NCBI GenBank assembly: GCA_905221605.1
Contig: CAJNDS010002263.1
Location: forward strand, 89,501-153,500
Origin: Symbiodinium natans
Taxonomy: Eukaryota; Sar; Dinophyceae; Suessiales; Symbiodiniaceae
DNA: 64,000 nt
Direction of reading: 5' to 3'
Each line of letters starts with the position of its first letter. Position 1 is the first letter of the stretch. Shown one piece after another: positions 11,501-22,104 of the stretch. A program made the translations under genes and the position numbers. Below the pieces are notes generated by a model. The model made no database searches, was not told where the DNA came from, and saw only the letters and a program-made list of their open reading frames with translations.

Positions 11501-13369
11501 CATAAGCAAACCAGAAGAGGGAGTGCCGAGCTAGATGAACTTGTCGGGATTGTTTGGTGCTTTTGTTGGACAGCCAACCTTTGGTCGATTGTTTTTCCCC
11601 CCAAAACCTGGCCCTACACTCCAAAACCTGGCCAAAAACGAATTCAGCCCCCCTTAAACCCTAAACCCTAAACCACTCCTAAACCCTCAACTTTACCCTA
11701 AACCCGAAACCCTAAACCCGAAAACCTAAGCCCTAAACCCAAAAGACCCAGGCATCCTCGATGTGGGCGACCACGATGTGGTGTTTACGGCAGGCCAGGC
11801 CGCACGCAGCTGCTTCCTAGGACTGTGCCTCGGAAAGGTTTAGGGTTTCGGGTTTAGGGTGTAGGGTTTGGGGTTTGGGGTTTAGGGTTTAGGGTTTAGG
11901 GTTCGGGGTTTAAGGTGTAGGGTTTAGGGTTTGGGGTTTAGGCTCTAGGGTCTAGGGTAGAAGGGGCGTGTGTTACGGGTTGGACAGCGAGCCCTGGTGT
12001 AAAGGGGCGTTGGCAGTTTGAGGTTCGCTTGTTGAGTGGGGTGCATTTAGTGACACACGGTCGTTTCCAGACCTGTTTCTCTTGGTGTTTGAGGCTTTGG
12101 GTTTGGGGTTGAGGATTTAGGGGTGCTTCTTGCCGCCAGTAGAGGCATGGGAGTTTCCAGAAATCTGCGGAGCGAATACAATCCAAACCCCCTCTTGCTC
12201 TTGAGGAACGGAGCGCTGCATTATCTACGCAGGGACCGGTCGAACCGTCAGGCAGACTCCTGACGTCTTCCGGGCGTTTGTGGCTCCTGGGGATTTCTTG
12301 GGCGGTCTAGGGTTTGGGCTGAAGGGTTGTTGCGTTCAGGGTTTTAGGGCCATTTAAGCTCTATTCTTGGTTTGCAAGGTTTAGAGTTTTGGCTAGCAGG
12401 GCTGAGGTTTTAGGGTTTCAGGGGTGGGTTTAAGGTTTGTTGGGTTCAAGCTTTAGGTAGGCTTTGTGGTTTCAGGGCGTGTAGGGTTCAGCGCAAGGCG
12501 AGTCAGCAATTGTCACTGTATTTTACAGGATATTGTTACCCAAAATCGGGCCCCTCTGAACCCTAAACCCTGAACCGTACAGAGAGAAACCCTAAACCCC
12601 GACCCCGAACCCTGAACTCTGAACCCTGACCCTGGCGTGCACCGGCTGCTAGGCGCGCGAAGGCACCTCGGAGGTTTCTCCAGCCATTCCAGAAGTTGAA
12701 TCCCGTTCCGCTTGTGCTGGGGACTGCTCCTACGCGCCGCTACCCCCGAAGAGCATTTCGAGCAAAACAGGTGCACAGCAGCCATAAACAAATCTCAAAC
12801 CCTCTTTCATCTCAAGGGTTTCAAGGCACAGCCCAAGCCCTGAAAATTCTGAGAACCGAAACGAGACCTCACGCTTGAAGGTGGAAAGGCGATCTTGGAT
12901 TTCGGAGATGGTCTTATGGACCAAGTGCCTGGGCTGGAGAGGGTGTTCCTGCTCAACCACAATCCGCAGTGGCCACAACCCTGGACCCGCTTGTCCGAGA
13001 TTGGGCGGAGTTGCTGAAGCTAAGCCCCGGCCATAATCGCCTTGAGGCTTCGGGTTTACGGTTTAGTCTCGTTTTGGGGGGTTTGGGTTGAGAGTTCTGA
13101 ACGCCTATGCACTGGTCTTTGCGTGCTCGGGCTGGCTTTCGTTCTTGACTTGACGATAGGGGGGGAGGGGGTAATGATGTTGTTTTGGTGTTTTGAGTAG
13201 CTTAAGTAATCAGAGGAGGCCCGAGCTTTTGGGTTCCTTAGCTTGAGCCACAGGAATTTTGAGTTTTCGGGGCGTGGGGTGTTTGGGTTGGATGCCGAGG
13301 TGGGAGCACGTTGGGGACCTCTTGTCCGCCGATTTCAGCCGGTTGGCCACCATTGACGTGGAGCTGTCG
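8577..13369 (+). CDS. CNBD cation channel, C-linker and cyclic-nucleotide-binding domain
   Basis: Continuation of the channel. Exons 8577-8704 (EMEQFSKLRRFFRQ, C-linker), 9783-9858 (ILDLLSKPLHAELQFARYKHC), 10078-10144 (LAFLNHMVLDTGELSLQEG), 11238-11309 (LFVEILNSLTLLFPNTKRLL) and 11752-11837 (GDHDVVFTAGQAARSCFLGL) join in phase with GC donors at 8705 and 11310. Later pieces keep the domain order but their joins are uncertain: 12005-12084 (GRWQFEVRLLSGVHLV), about 12171-12220 (NPLLLLRNGALHYLRR), 12881-12942 (RRSWISEMVLWTKC) and 13307-13369 (HVGDLLSADFSRLATIDVEL). The DVVFTAG strand, the L.NG.LHYL strand and the W.SE..LW helix are typical of CNBDs in protist channels (family knowledge). I see no canonical phosphate-binding cassette with the conserved Arg, so nucleotide binding is not assured. 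Introns are rich in TTTAGGG/CCCTAAA repeats. Confidence 0.75.
9030..9650. repeat. T-rich degenerate trinucleotide tract in intron
   Basis: AT-rich low-complexity sequence dominated by TTA, TTG and ATT triplets, lying in the channel intron 8705-9782. Apparent hydrophobic open frames here (Ile/Val/Leu runs) come from the repeat and are not supported as genes. Confidence 0.75.
10199..10345 (-). CDS. Possible nested minus-strand exon
   Basis: Inside a channel intron the minus strand has an open segment after an AG at 10346-10347, starting EADGAHGQLMYNQVLLAG and continuing to a Trp/Phe/Arg-rich stretch (DFWDRFCRTRNWEFIVRAR) with a stop just beyond 10199. The plus strand is also open here in two frames (for example after AG at 10300: ENLVVHELAMCAVSLLDM), so either could be an alternative channel exon. 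I cannot decide between them from sequence alone and recognise no family. Confidence 0.22.
11646..11953. repeat. Inverted telomere-like blocks flanking a CNBD exon
   Basis: CCCTAAA-type units run from 11646 to 11745 and end six bases before the AG of exon 11752-11837. The donor of that exon is itself the GT of a TTTAGGG unit (11838), and G-rich units then continue to about 11953. It is a clear example of an exon sitting between opposite-strand repeats. Confidence 0.85.
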
Positions 13370-13985
13370 GGGGGGGGGGGGGAGACACGGCCTAGACTCC
13401 TGAAGCCTGAACCCTAACCCTGACTTCAGTCGCCTAGGCCAATGCCTTCCAAGGCACCATCAACTCTGAAGCCCCAAGCTTCCGAAGCTCGAAACCTTCA
13501 CACCTGCCCGGGCCCTTACCTTTTTGAAGGGTTCTGAAGTATGGGCCCCTAGGTTTCATTGGGTATACAAGGGGTATATAGGGGGTGCCCTTTCAAGAGG
13601 TTATATGAAGGGACCGACGCCCCCGCCCCCCCCGCCTTCTCTCCTGTGAGGAGCAGTTCTGTCATTGCATCGGGCGTGCCTCTGAGATGCAGACGCAGGC
13701 CCATCACTACGCACGAGGAACCTTTTCTGCAAACAATGGCTTCTAGGATCGTTTGGAGCTTTGAAGCACGAAGGCACTAAGGCTTGGCATTTCATGCTGC
13801 AGTCACTTGTGTTTTGGTCAGGGAGTCCTGCATCAAGCTGTCGCACCTGGCGCCATCCAATCTCACACGTTTGTTGAAGCTCTTACCGCTCGTCCGTGGG
13901 CCCGCGAAGATGAAAGAAACGAGATGAGGGGCGTAGCAGCTTAAGCAGAGCGAAGAGGTTCTACGATTCTACAGTTTTCTCACAG

Positions 13986-14733
13986 CGTCGTGGAATGTAC
14001 AACGAGAACAGCGAACGCCCGAGGCGCTCCCAGGATACTCAGCCTGATTCTCTGCTGGATTTGCTGCGCCTGCGGGATTCTTTCAAAAAATATACACCCG
14101 AGGATGCTCTGTGGAACTTGCAGGATTCTCGACGTGGGGTAGCTTGAGACACACTTGTCTCATCTGGTCTCCTGGCCTGGTTCCTGGAATGCCAACCCGC
14201 AAAGAAGCCCAAGTATCCTTAGTTCTTCCAGTCCGCCAAGGGTAGGGTGGCTCTCACATTGGTTCGCTTTGGGTGGGGATGCTCGAAGCAAATAGTTACT
14301 TGTAAGGCGATCTTCATTTGAGGATCGTGGGGAGGGGCTCGCGAGTTCGTGTCTCAGGATACGTGGAGGCCCTGAACGAAGAGGAGGACCCTACAGATAG
14401 TTCGGTGCTCACAAGGCTGAATGAGTGCATTGGGTCGCTGTGAAGGAACTCAAATTCTCTTTGCAGTATATGGATGCAGAGCGCGCACTGGGGTTTCCAG
14501 CGTGTGGTAGCTCAATCTCAAGTTTTGGAACAGAAGCCAGGTGACCTATCCTCAAAGGCCTTGCGTGCGAGCGATTAAACCCCAAACCCTAAACCCTAGA
14601 CCTTAAACCTTAAGCCCTAAACACCCAACACCCTCAACCCCAAAGCTTAAACAAGCAGGAGCTGTCAGATCTCTGGAGCTTCGGGATCGCGGGGGTGGCC
14701 ACGATGCTCCCGCGGGAGGAGATGACAGGCAGG
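13986..14733 (+). CDS. CNBD channel, probable C-terminal tail exons
   Basis: Three exons that fit in phase: 13986-14133 (strong pyrimidine tract before the AG; reads RRGMYNENSERPRRSQ and then LLDLLRLRDSFKKYTPEDAL; donor GTGGGG), 14346-14404 (YVEALNEEEDPTDSS; donor GTGCTC) and 14659-14733 (ELSDLWSFGIAGVATML; donor GTCCCT). Dinoflagellate channels of this class commonly carry a short tail with a Y..x.LN-type segment followed by a DL-rich helix after the CNBD, which is why I join them to the channel (inference). The link across 13370-13985, which holds poly-G and degenerate CCCTAAA sequence plus a possible small exon near 13822, is not proven. No stop codon could be assigned, so the gene may run slightly past 14733. 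Confidence 0.5.
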
Positions 14734-15020
14734 GTCCCTGCCACAATGAAGAATACACGACAGGTCAAAGTCTCAGACTCAAGTTTCACGCCTACGCCCT
14801 AAACCCCAAACCCCAAAGCCTTGCAGGGTAGGGTTGGGTTTAGGGGGAGGCTGCGGCTCAGGTCAACCCTAGGCCCTATAGGCTAAATAAACCAAAACTT
14901 GTAGTGGTTGGTTCAGGGTTTCGGCTTTAGGGTTTTGGGTTTGCAATAGACTTCCGAGGTCTGGACGTAAAAAGGGATTTTGGGTTTGGGGTTTTCGGGT
15001 TTTTGCAGGCCTGACATTCA
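14578..15020. repeat. Degenerate telomere-like sequence around the last channel exon
   Basis: C-rich units (CCCTAAAC variants) at 14578-14650 lead directly to the acceptor of exon 14659. A second C-rich patch at 14792-14820 turns into G-rich TTTAGGG-like sequence at 14825-14960. I see no further exon with good borders between them. Confidence 0.6.
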
Positions 15021-15031
15021 CTGAGCGCTTC

Positions 15032-15033
<2 letters not shown>

Positions 15034-15076
<43 letters not shown>

Positions 15077-15173
15077 GGAGCGGGAGCGGGAGCGGGAGCG
15101 GGAGCGGGAGCGGGAGCGGGAGCGGGAGCGGGAGCGGGAGCGGGAGCGGGAGCGGGAGCGGGAGAGGGAGGGA
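15034..15173. repeat. GA dinucleotide and GCGGGA hexamer microsatellites
   Basis: About 20 GA dinucleotides (15035-15073) pass directly into some 16 copies of the hexamer GCGGGA (15074-15168). On the minus strand this reads as an artificial Leu/Pro repeat; I do not treat it as coding. Confidence 0.95.
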
Positions 15174-15218
15174 GGCCAAAGTTTGGGGAAGATTGGGTTC
15201 ATGGTTTAGGTTGTTTCT

Positions 15219-15508
15219 CCTAGGTGTGGCGGGTCCCCCTCCCTCCCTTGGTGTTTTGGTCGGTTCTGCGGTCTTTTTTCTTTTCCTAGGTGTGGCGGGC
15301 CCCATTGGTCCCGTGATCCCTTAGTCCCCGGGTTGCGCCCCACCCCCAGTCTTACCGCTCATATTCACCGTGCAAGCTTGCGTTAAGCAACGTCTTGCCA
15401 TGAATAGAACCTAATGGTTTCAGAACCCGTCGAATTCTTTCCAGCTCATCATTGTTTGCACCCGGTTAGCATTTGGGCCCCCACAAAAAGGGCCCCGCCA
15501 CACCTAGG
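15219..15508. repeat. MITE-like inverted repeat
   Basis: The motif CCTAGGTGTGGCGGG occurs at 15219 and again at 15285, and its reverse complement ends at 15508 (15491-15508), in each case next to a run of T or A. The 15285/15508 pair forms an imperfect terminal inverted repeat around about 190 bases. The internal sequence has no convincing coding capacity. It could be a small non-autonomous transposable element; a target duplication is not obvious. Confidence 0.5.
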
Positions 15509-15529
15509 CAAAAACAAACCCCCGCCATA

Positions 15530-17930
15530 TTCTTCAGCTTTCGCTGCCTTCCCTATAGCTACTGGTAGTGGCGACGTCCAGGAATCCCGATGGCACCAGC
15601 ACGTCACGCAAGACTGCGTAGACATGTAGCCTACAGCCTGTCAGGAAAGCCATCGATCTTTTCGAGTCGGAGATGGATGGCAAGATGGACCCGTGGATTT
15701 TCCTTCGGCTCTGCTGTGCATCGTCGAATCGTGCCCACCAGCTAAGCTGCGTTGGCCTTTTAACCGTACATATAGCTCATTCCCAGCTAACCAACAGTAA
15801 GCAGGGAGGTCTCACCCATGTCTTCCGGCCTTGCTGGCGCAAGTGCGCCAAGGCCTGCCGACTTGACGTACCGGCCAGGCAGCACGCTGAACCTTGGGGA
15901 CATTCTAGTGACACTCTCAAACACTTTGAAAGACGCTCCAAGCCCTCAGCAGCCCCCAACAGGCCTCAACACCTGCGTCCGGGAACTGAAAAGACTGCTG
16001 TTCAGCCGTGGTGTGAGCTGAGTACCTCAAGCGAGACGAGGTGCTTTGGACCTCTGCCGGCCAGCTTGGCAAAGAGTTTTCCACATGGTGTGGGTGGTCA
16101 AGGTCCCACCTTGGCATAGAACACTTTGCACGCTTGTGGCCGCCGGTTGCGGCTTGGATCTCGATCTTCGGCGTTTTTGCCCAAAGATGCCACAAAAAAG
16201 ACATTAAAAAAGCCTGTTGCTCCGAGCTTCCGAGTTGGCGTGCTCCCCGTGCTTGCTGACAGCGCGTATGTTGCACGATGGCTCCTAGGGTGGCACGTTG
16301 AAGCGCAGCAAAAAACCCCCCAAGCAAAACCTAAACTCCTAAACTGCAGCCCTAAACCCTTAACTCCAGGGGGAACGCACCTGGGGGGAGGCTCCGAAGG
16401 TGAATGTCGCTTCAGCAGTCTAGTGGAAAGAGTTGCAGCAATCTTGCGAAGCTGAAGGCAGCACCCTCCAGCACACAAGTCAGAACCACCACACCCGAAT
16501 GCATCACACGCAATCCCGAAGTTGTTGCAGAACCTACGACTACGAGTCTAGAAGAGACGCCGCGCACGAGTGATCCCGAGCCATGGCGTGACGAGAAGGC
16601 TCACGGGTGAAGTGCCAAGTTGGCGTCTTCGAGCCGGTCGCATTGAAGGGCAGCCTAGATCGCGCCATGTTGGAGTTACTAGTAGAAGGGGGGTGGGGGG
16701 GGTGGGGGGGGGGGGGGCAGGTTCTGGCAGCTCTGTATCTGTGCCTAGCAGGCGCGGGAGATGAAACCGTATCACGCCGCTCTGATCAACATGGAGGCGC
16801 GAGCGACCGCGGATCGTAATCGTCGAGTCGCAAAGAGCTTCTACGGGGATAATTCGAGTCGCGCATCCCAAAATCGAGGTACAGTAATGATTGTTGAATC
16901 GGATGCAATGGAGTGTTTTGTTTTCCAGAAACAAGACTGTAGACCTCATCGGGGAACTGGGTTTGCTTCTGTAGCCTCTTAGGCGCGACGTACCGTGGTG
17001 AGACTTTGCTGCGTCTCAACACCCCTGAGTGCCCCCGGATTGTGACTAGATCCCGAAATGAGGCTAGCTCAGGGCCCAAATGTGTGCGACCAGGTGGGGA
17101 CGCACATCCTTCCGACTATCCTCAGAGTGAGGCTTGGACGGCGACTGCCCCAGCTGAGCCTCGCTGCTCACCACAACAACATCGACGGGGTCGAGGTCGA
17201 CCCTGGAAATTCAGGATGCATCACTCTATCCACTCTTTTTCTCCGCGGCTGAACACCCTTTTGCACGAGTCAGCTGGCGTTTTCTGCACCCCAAGGCAGC
17301 AAAGCTTCGGTGAGTGTGCTGTTCTCTGGTCGCATCCCCATCTTGTGCCTTCCACAGTCCATCATTCGCAAATCGGACGAAGTGTCAGGGGTCGGAACAG
17401 ATGATGGTTGCAGCACAGGTCCTGAATCGCCAAAGTCTGGATTCCCTTTTGTGTTCCCATGGTCTTGACCTTGAACCTCACGCCATACCACTTCGCTGAC
17501 CTACGTACGCAGTACGCAGTGCACAAGGGGGCCCCCACCCCCGCTATGTTCTCAATGTCGGTTCCTTACCTTCGCGGCGTCGATGCCAAAACCAGGTTGC
17601 TGAATGTCCAGGAGAGGGGGTTGGGAACCCCGTAAGTACATAAGGGGTTGGGGTTTGGAGGGTCTGAGGCGTTGTGTTTTGGCATGCTCAATCACGGGCC
17701 TCCGCCGGAGGCCATGTGCCCGAGCACAGCGCGCATAAGGGGTTGGGGTTGGAGGGCACTTGCGCAGATTGGCGCGGCAGATGGCGGCAGCGTTTAAAGA
17801 TCATTGAGCATATCCCGAATAAACCCAAACCTGGTTGCTTCGCAGGGGCTTTCTGGCTTTGTGGAGCTTGTCACGCTTTTTGTTCCAAACCCCTTCCTCC
17901 ACAATAACGGCTCTGTTGAGTGGCGCGACT
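15530..17930. other. Gene-poor stretch with weak open frames
   Basis: The start of a long tract in which telomere-like repeats nearly vanish (a short CCCTAAA patch remains at 16320-16370). The plus strand has open segments at 16404-16610 (Thr/Pro/Glu-rich), 16607-16690 (VGVFEPVALKGSLDRAMLEL) and 16761-16982 (MKPYHAALINMEARATADR), interrupted by a poly-G run near 16700-16717. They might be decayed exons or a retroelement gag remnant, but no motif supports either reading. Confidence 0.3.
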
Positions 17931-17934
17931 TGTG

Positions 17935-18430
17935 CAGACAGGCTTGCTGGGTTTTACAGCATACGGCACGCAAGTCTTGGTCCAAGAGGTGGACTCGTAT
18001 GACTCGTCTGGTTGCCCGTTCCCCCAGGAGTCGGTTCAAGTTGTTTCGATTGGTGGGCAATAGCCTCAATACCACGGGCGGCAAGATGTGATCCTACTTT
18101 CAACGTGCCTAAGAAAAGCAGGATGAAAGTGCAAGCCGGTGCCGCCGTACGACTTGCATGGGGAAATTGCGCAGTGGAGCCGCTGCATCTGGTCGTCTCA
18201 GGTTTCCGTCAGGTAAGCAGGAAAGGCTTCGCACAGGCTTCCCGCCGGCCCCATGCGGGCTGGATGCCGCAGTATATCTTGCAGACGCTGCTCTGGATAT
18301 GCACGCAGCAAAAGCTGGCTGCGCTTGTGTCTTTCTACTCCACACGCGCTGACGCGCCCAGATCCAATTCTGAAGGACCATCCTCCCTTGCCAGCACCAT
18401 CGAAGCATTTCCTGGGTTTCAAAAGCTTTC
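17935..18430. repeat. Duplicated 0.5-kb module, copy A
   Basis: Homologous to 19157-19560. Shared landmarks include TTGGTCCAAGAGGT near 17977, GTGCAAGCC near 18128, CCGCTGCAT.TGGTCGTCTC near 18178 and CTCTGGATATG near 18291. In one plus-strand frame both copies read V(E/D)PLHLVVSGF and then QTLLWIC, but minus-strand frames are also shared, so coding cannot be concluded from this. Confidence 0.65.
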
Positions 18431-18507
18431 TCCAGACAGCCTGAATCTAGAATTCCCACGGAACCAGCACATGATAATCTTGTAACCTCGTTCTTGCCTT
18501 AGTCTTT

Positions 18508-18990
18508 GGGAGGCACAGAGCACCACGTCGTTGCACAGTACAGGAGCCCAGCCTCACGGGTGAGCGCGGTTGAGCACGACCAGCATGTTGCGCTACACGG
18601 CAAAGGCTCACGCATCAGCTCCCATGAGCGGGTGATTTCTGTGAATCCGTTTAGATCCAAGCTGGGAGACCACAGCATGAGTTCCTTGCCACTGGTGCCT
18701 CATGACACAGGACTGCACAGGGCCTGTTCACCTTAGGCCGAAAGATTGTATGGCCTTGCCGTGTTATGCTGTGATCGGCTTAAGCGAAACCGCTGGGGGC
18801 GAAGCCGGCATGACGGCGCAAAGCCTGCAATGGTCGGATGACATGTGCACCATCATGTCCCAGCCCGCAAGTCTGCCCTTCGCTCCGCATCATGGACACA
18901 TCACGGTTGGTAACGTCAAGCCTTTGCCTGAGACGCGCGTGACCTGTCGGCAAAGGCAGAGCGACATACAGCGACATGAGCCGTAGCATA
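18508..18990. repeat. Dispersed repeat, copy 1 of the 18.5/22.1-kb pair
   Basis: Homologous, with many substitutions and indels, to 22105-22720. The best block reads MSSLPLVPHDTGLHRAC in the plus strand at about 18678, against MSSLPMVPHDTALHRAC at about 22312. A short related patch with CTTGTAACCTCGTTCTTG lies before it at 18479 and recurs at 21558. Confidence 0.6.
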
Positions 18991-19156
18991 AACTGGCAAA
19001 GTAGATCATTAACTTCACTCTTTGCCCCCATAGCTCTGGTCCAGGGCTGCAAGGCTGCAACGGTTCAATGACTGCGCTGTTCTCAGACCATCATGGCCAT
19101 GCCTCCCATGGCCCATCCTTCATGTTCCAGCTGCTCAGGCTGTAAAGACTTCTTTG

Positions 19157-19560
19157 AATGGGCTGGGTTTTTCAGCCCACGGCACGCCCGTTTTGGTCCA
19201 AGAGGTAGACGCGTTTGGTTGCCGTTTTACGACGGGGGTCGGTTTAAGTCGTTCCGGTTGACAGGAGATGGTTAAGTCGCGCCCCATCAGAGAAGCAGGC
19301 TAGATGAATGTGCAAGCCAGCATGTGCCTACTTGCAAAGGTGTTGGCGGTGGATCCGCTGCATTTGGTCGTCTCAGGTTTCGGGTTCTTAGACGGAAAAG
19401 GCTTCAGGCATGCGTCGTGCATTGCCGTCAAACAGACGCTTCTCTGGATATGTGTGCGGCAAGAACTGGCTGTGCTGGCGTCTCCGGTGCACATGGCACC
19501 ACAGCCATTCTGAAACGCCTTCGCACATTCTGTCGCAAAGCTTGTTGACATCAGATCCTG
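19157..19560. repeat. Duplicated 0.5-kb module, copy B
   Basis: The second copy of the module at 17935-18430, offset by about 1.2 kb in the same orientation. A plus-strand frame with a stop at about 19513 is shared with copy A. Confidence 0.65.
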
Positions 19561-19877
19561 AAGGACGATGCTCCTTCACCGCATCACGCTTCTTCTTGGG
19601 CCTGTCCTTGCAGATGCGATGAGCATGGCGCTTGTCAGGTTGCGAGCCTCGGCTGCGTGCTGTCGGTGAGAGCCGGGAATTGCAATGCCTGTGCCGTGTA
19701 TGCCTCGAAGCCGGAAACTTTGTTGAGATCCAATGCTGAAAGGCGTTTCTCCTTCACAGCAGAGTGCTTCTTCTTGCGCCTGCCGTTGCAGATAGGATGA
19801 ACACGGCACTTGTCAGGCTGCGAGCCTCAGTTGCGTGCTGTCGCTGAGCGCCGAGAACTGCCGCGCCTGTGCCGTTT
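19549..19877 (-). repeat. Tandem 178-bp repeat encoding a basic motif on the minus strand
   Basis: Two adjacent units (19549-19696 and 19725-19877) plus a partial third at 20538-20600. On the minus strand all three are open in the same relative frame and give Lys/Arg-rich peptides: DRPKKKRDAVKEHRPS, GRRKKKHSAVKEKRLS and DRPEKKRHAVKKHRPS, each followed by D(V/L)NK. This could be a fragment of a nuclear or nucleic-acid-binding protein, or simply a duplicated non-coding repeat. A stop interrupts the minus frame upstream of the second unit. Confidence 0.5.
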
Positions 19878-20834
19878 TTGCTCGGCAGTGCAACCTGAGC
19901 CCTTTGCTGGCCGTGTCTGGTAGACACGGTCAGAGGGACATCCTCCGATCAAACGATTGCGAGGGCGTTGCGGGGTCAAATGATTGCGACAGACCGGAGC
20001 CCTTTCCAACTTTTCAACTCCAAAGTTGTTTTGGCTTGATGCCTCTATGAAGGGACGCAGGTGCAATATGCTTCGCCCTGAACCCAAACAAATCACATCA
20101 AGGCTCTGCTCTTAATGCTGTCCAAAGCCACTGAAGGCCCGAGCTCACCACAACAGATGCAATCCAATGATTGCCAGGAGACACGTGGTTGTGCACTCCT
20201 ACAGGACGTTTTTGACATGGAATGATTCTGCTCGGGTCACCCCACGCACATGACAGAGTAAACTTTCCGGATGAGACATGACCATCCCCGCAGACCTGGT
20301 GCCCGTTGCTGGGATGCAACAACGAGTACCAATGCGAGGCCTGCGCAGCGCAGTGGCCATAGCTGCCGGGACCTTCCACGTCTGTGTCACGGATGGCTTC
20401 CGCTGCAGCTTCAGGCTCCACAACGATGCCAAGTACGAGGTCCTGTTTGCCGTCATGCTCCAGGCCTCTGATATCACGTGCCGCCCATGCCGCCAGCGAC
20501 TCCACGTCTTCGGACGTGATCTCGAAAGCTTGTTAACATCATATTCTGAAGGACGATGCTTCTTCACGGCATGACGCTTCTTCTCGGGCCTGTCCTTGCC
20601 TGAGGAACGCGGGGCATTTTTTCCCACAAGACTTGTGTGGAGGGAGGCAGGGGCCCGGCATGAATAGATTTGGCTGGGAAAATATTGGAAACATGCCCAT
20701 GGTCCGGACATACCATCACACGATGGTAACCGTCTGACGAGCAGGTTTCGGTTGTCGCGGCCCGGGTTGTGGCGGCCCGTGCAATATCCCCCACTTTTGT
20801 AAATGGAGAGGCAGGGTCCCGGGTCCTGATGTGC

Positions 20835-21045
20835 CAATTTCCGTCTCCATTTTTGGGTTCGTCTGGCTGGTTGGCCTTGAGGTTCAGGTTAAATGGATGA
20901 ACATCCATTTTTTCTTTCTCGCCTGCGTATCCTGACGTTGGTCAACCATGTGAGACTCGGGAGTTGCGGAGCCTCGTAGCCATGACAGCAGCTCCCAGGG
21001 ACGTCAGGCATTGGCAGCTCCATTCTCCAGCCCCTCTAGTCACCT
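20835..21045. repeat. Dispersed repeat, copy 1 of the 20.8/40.6-kb pair
   Basis: Clearly related to 40640-40850 in the same orientation; the best block is CAGCTCCCAGGGACGTCAGG followed by CATTGGCAGCTCCA and CCAGCCCCTCTAGTC. The two copies lie about 19.8 kb apart. No coding function is evident. Confidence 0.7.
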
Positions 21046-22104
21046 GAAATCGTGCAACCACCCGTCTGTCACAGACATCTGCAATGCTTATGTTGCCACA
21101 GACCCTTGAAATGTATAAACATCGGGGCAAAACAATAAGAGGCAATTCTTGGACCGGGCAAGGCGGGCACCCACAACAGTTCGTCTGAGACCCCGCCCCT
21201 TCGTACCAAGTTCCCCGGGCTTCTGCTAACTTCGTCGAACCCTGCCTGAGTTCGCACAGGCATTTGGTCTTCACGGCTTGATCATCCAGCTAACATTTGG
21301 GCTGTTCTTGCGCGAACCTTGCCTCGAATTCACAGAAGCTCGCGTCACAGTTCGGCCATGCCAGACTGAGTTCGTCGAACGGGTGTATGGAGTTGCGGCT
21401 AAAACCCATGCTGCCAAGCCCGCAGCAGAGCATGCAAGATGTGTGCGGTTTGTAGACATTTGCAGTTTCTCCGAAGCAGGTATATGTATCAGTGTCTTGG
21501 GCCCGAAGTCGTACCTTGAAGCAGCTTCCTTGTTTCTCTTGAACCACATGGTAGTCTTGTAACCTCGTTCTTGGAGTGTGTTCGCATGGGCTGTTGTAGC
21601 CACCAATGACTTTCGCCATGGCGAGGCCAGATTTATGAGGTTGTACTCAAAACAAACCACACAAGTCATAGCCATGACGTTGAAAACACGGGCTCTCAGC
21701 GCAGCTTGGCTGCAGACGGGTACCCGAAAACTCCAGGCTGCCGGCTGCCCGCTGCGCACTCACACAGGTGAATCACATGAGTGAGTGAGTCAGCAGGATT
21801 TTGGCCAGATGGCAGCTTGGAGAATCTGGACAACGGGTTGACTGGCGCCGGCCGTTGGCCACTCTGCACCGTGCTGGTCGCCGCTCGCTCGCGCCAGAGG
21901 GCATCCTTTGGAACCATACATCTTGGCAGATTGTTCCCGTGCGGGGGTGCGCCGGGCACGCTTGCAATGTCTGAGAAGTGTCCATCGAGTATGCTGTTTT
22001 GTACTTGACATTGAATTAACAGCTTTGTACAGGAGTATCTGATGTGTTGTGGCTGCTCTCCATCCTTGTTGTAATGTGGTCAGTGTGGATTTCCAGAGAA
22101 CCCA

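Noticed and set aside
12873-12948. Minus-strand exon EHPLQPRHLVHKTISEIQD
   Set aside because: The plus strand reads SWISEMVLWTKC, the typical W.SE..LW element of the CNBD, in the right order within the channel gene.
13319-13363. Minus-strand exon LHVNGGQPAEIGGQE
   Set aside because: The plus strand reads HVGDLLSADFSRLATID, which fits the end of the CNBD.
20278-20574. RCC1-like repeat (VAIAAGTFHVCVTDG) on the plus strand
   Set aside because: Only one short resemblance, no second blade and no splice-consistent neighbours; the minus strand is open over the same stretch.
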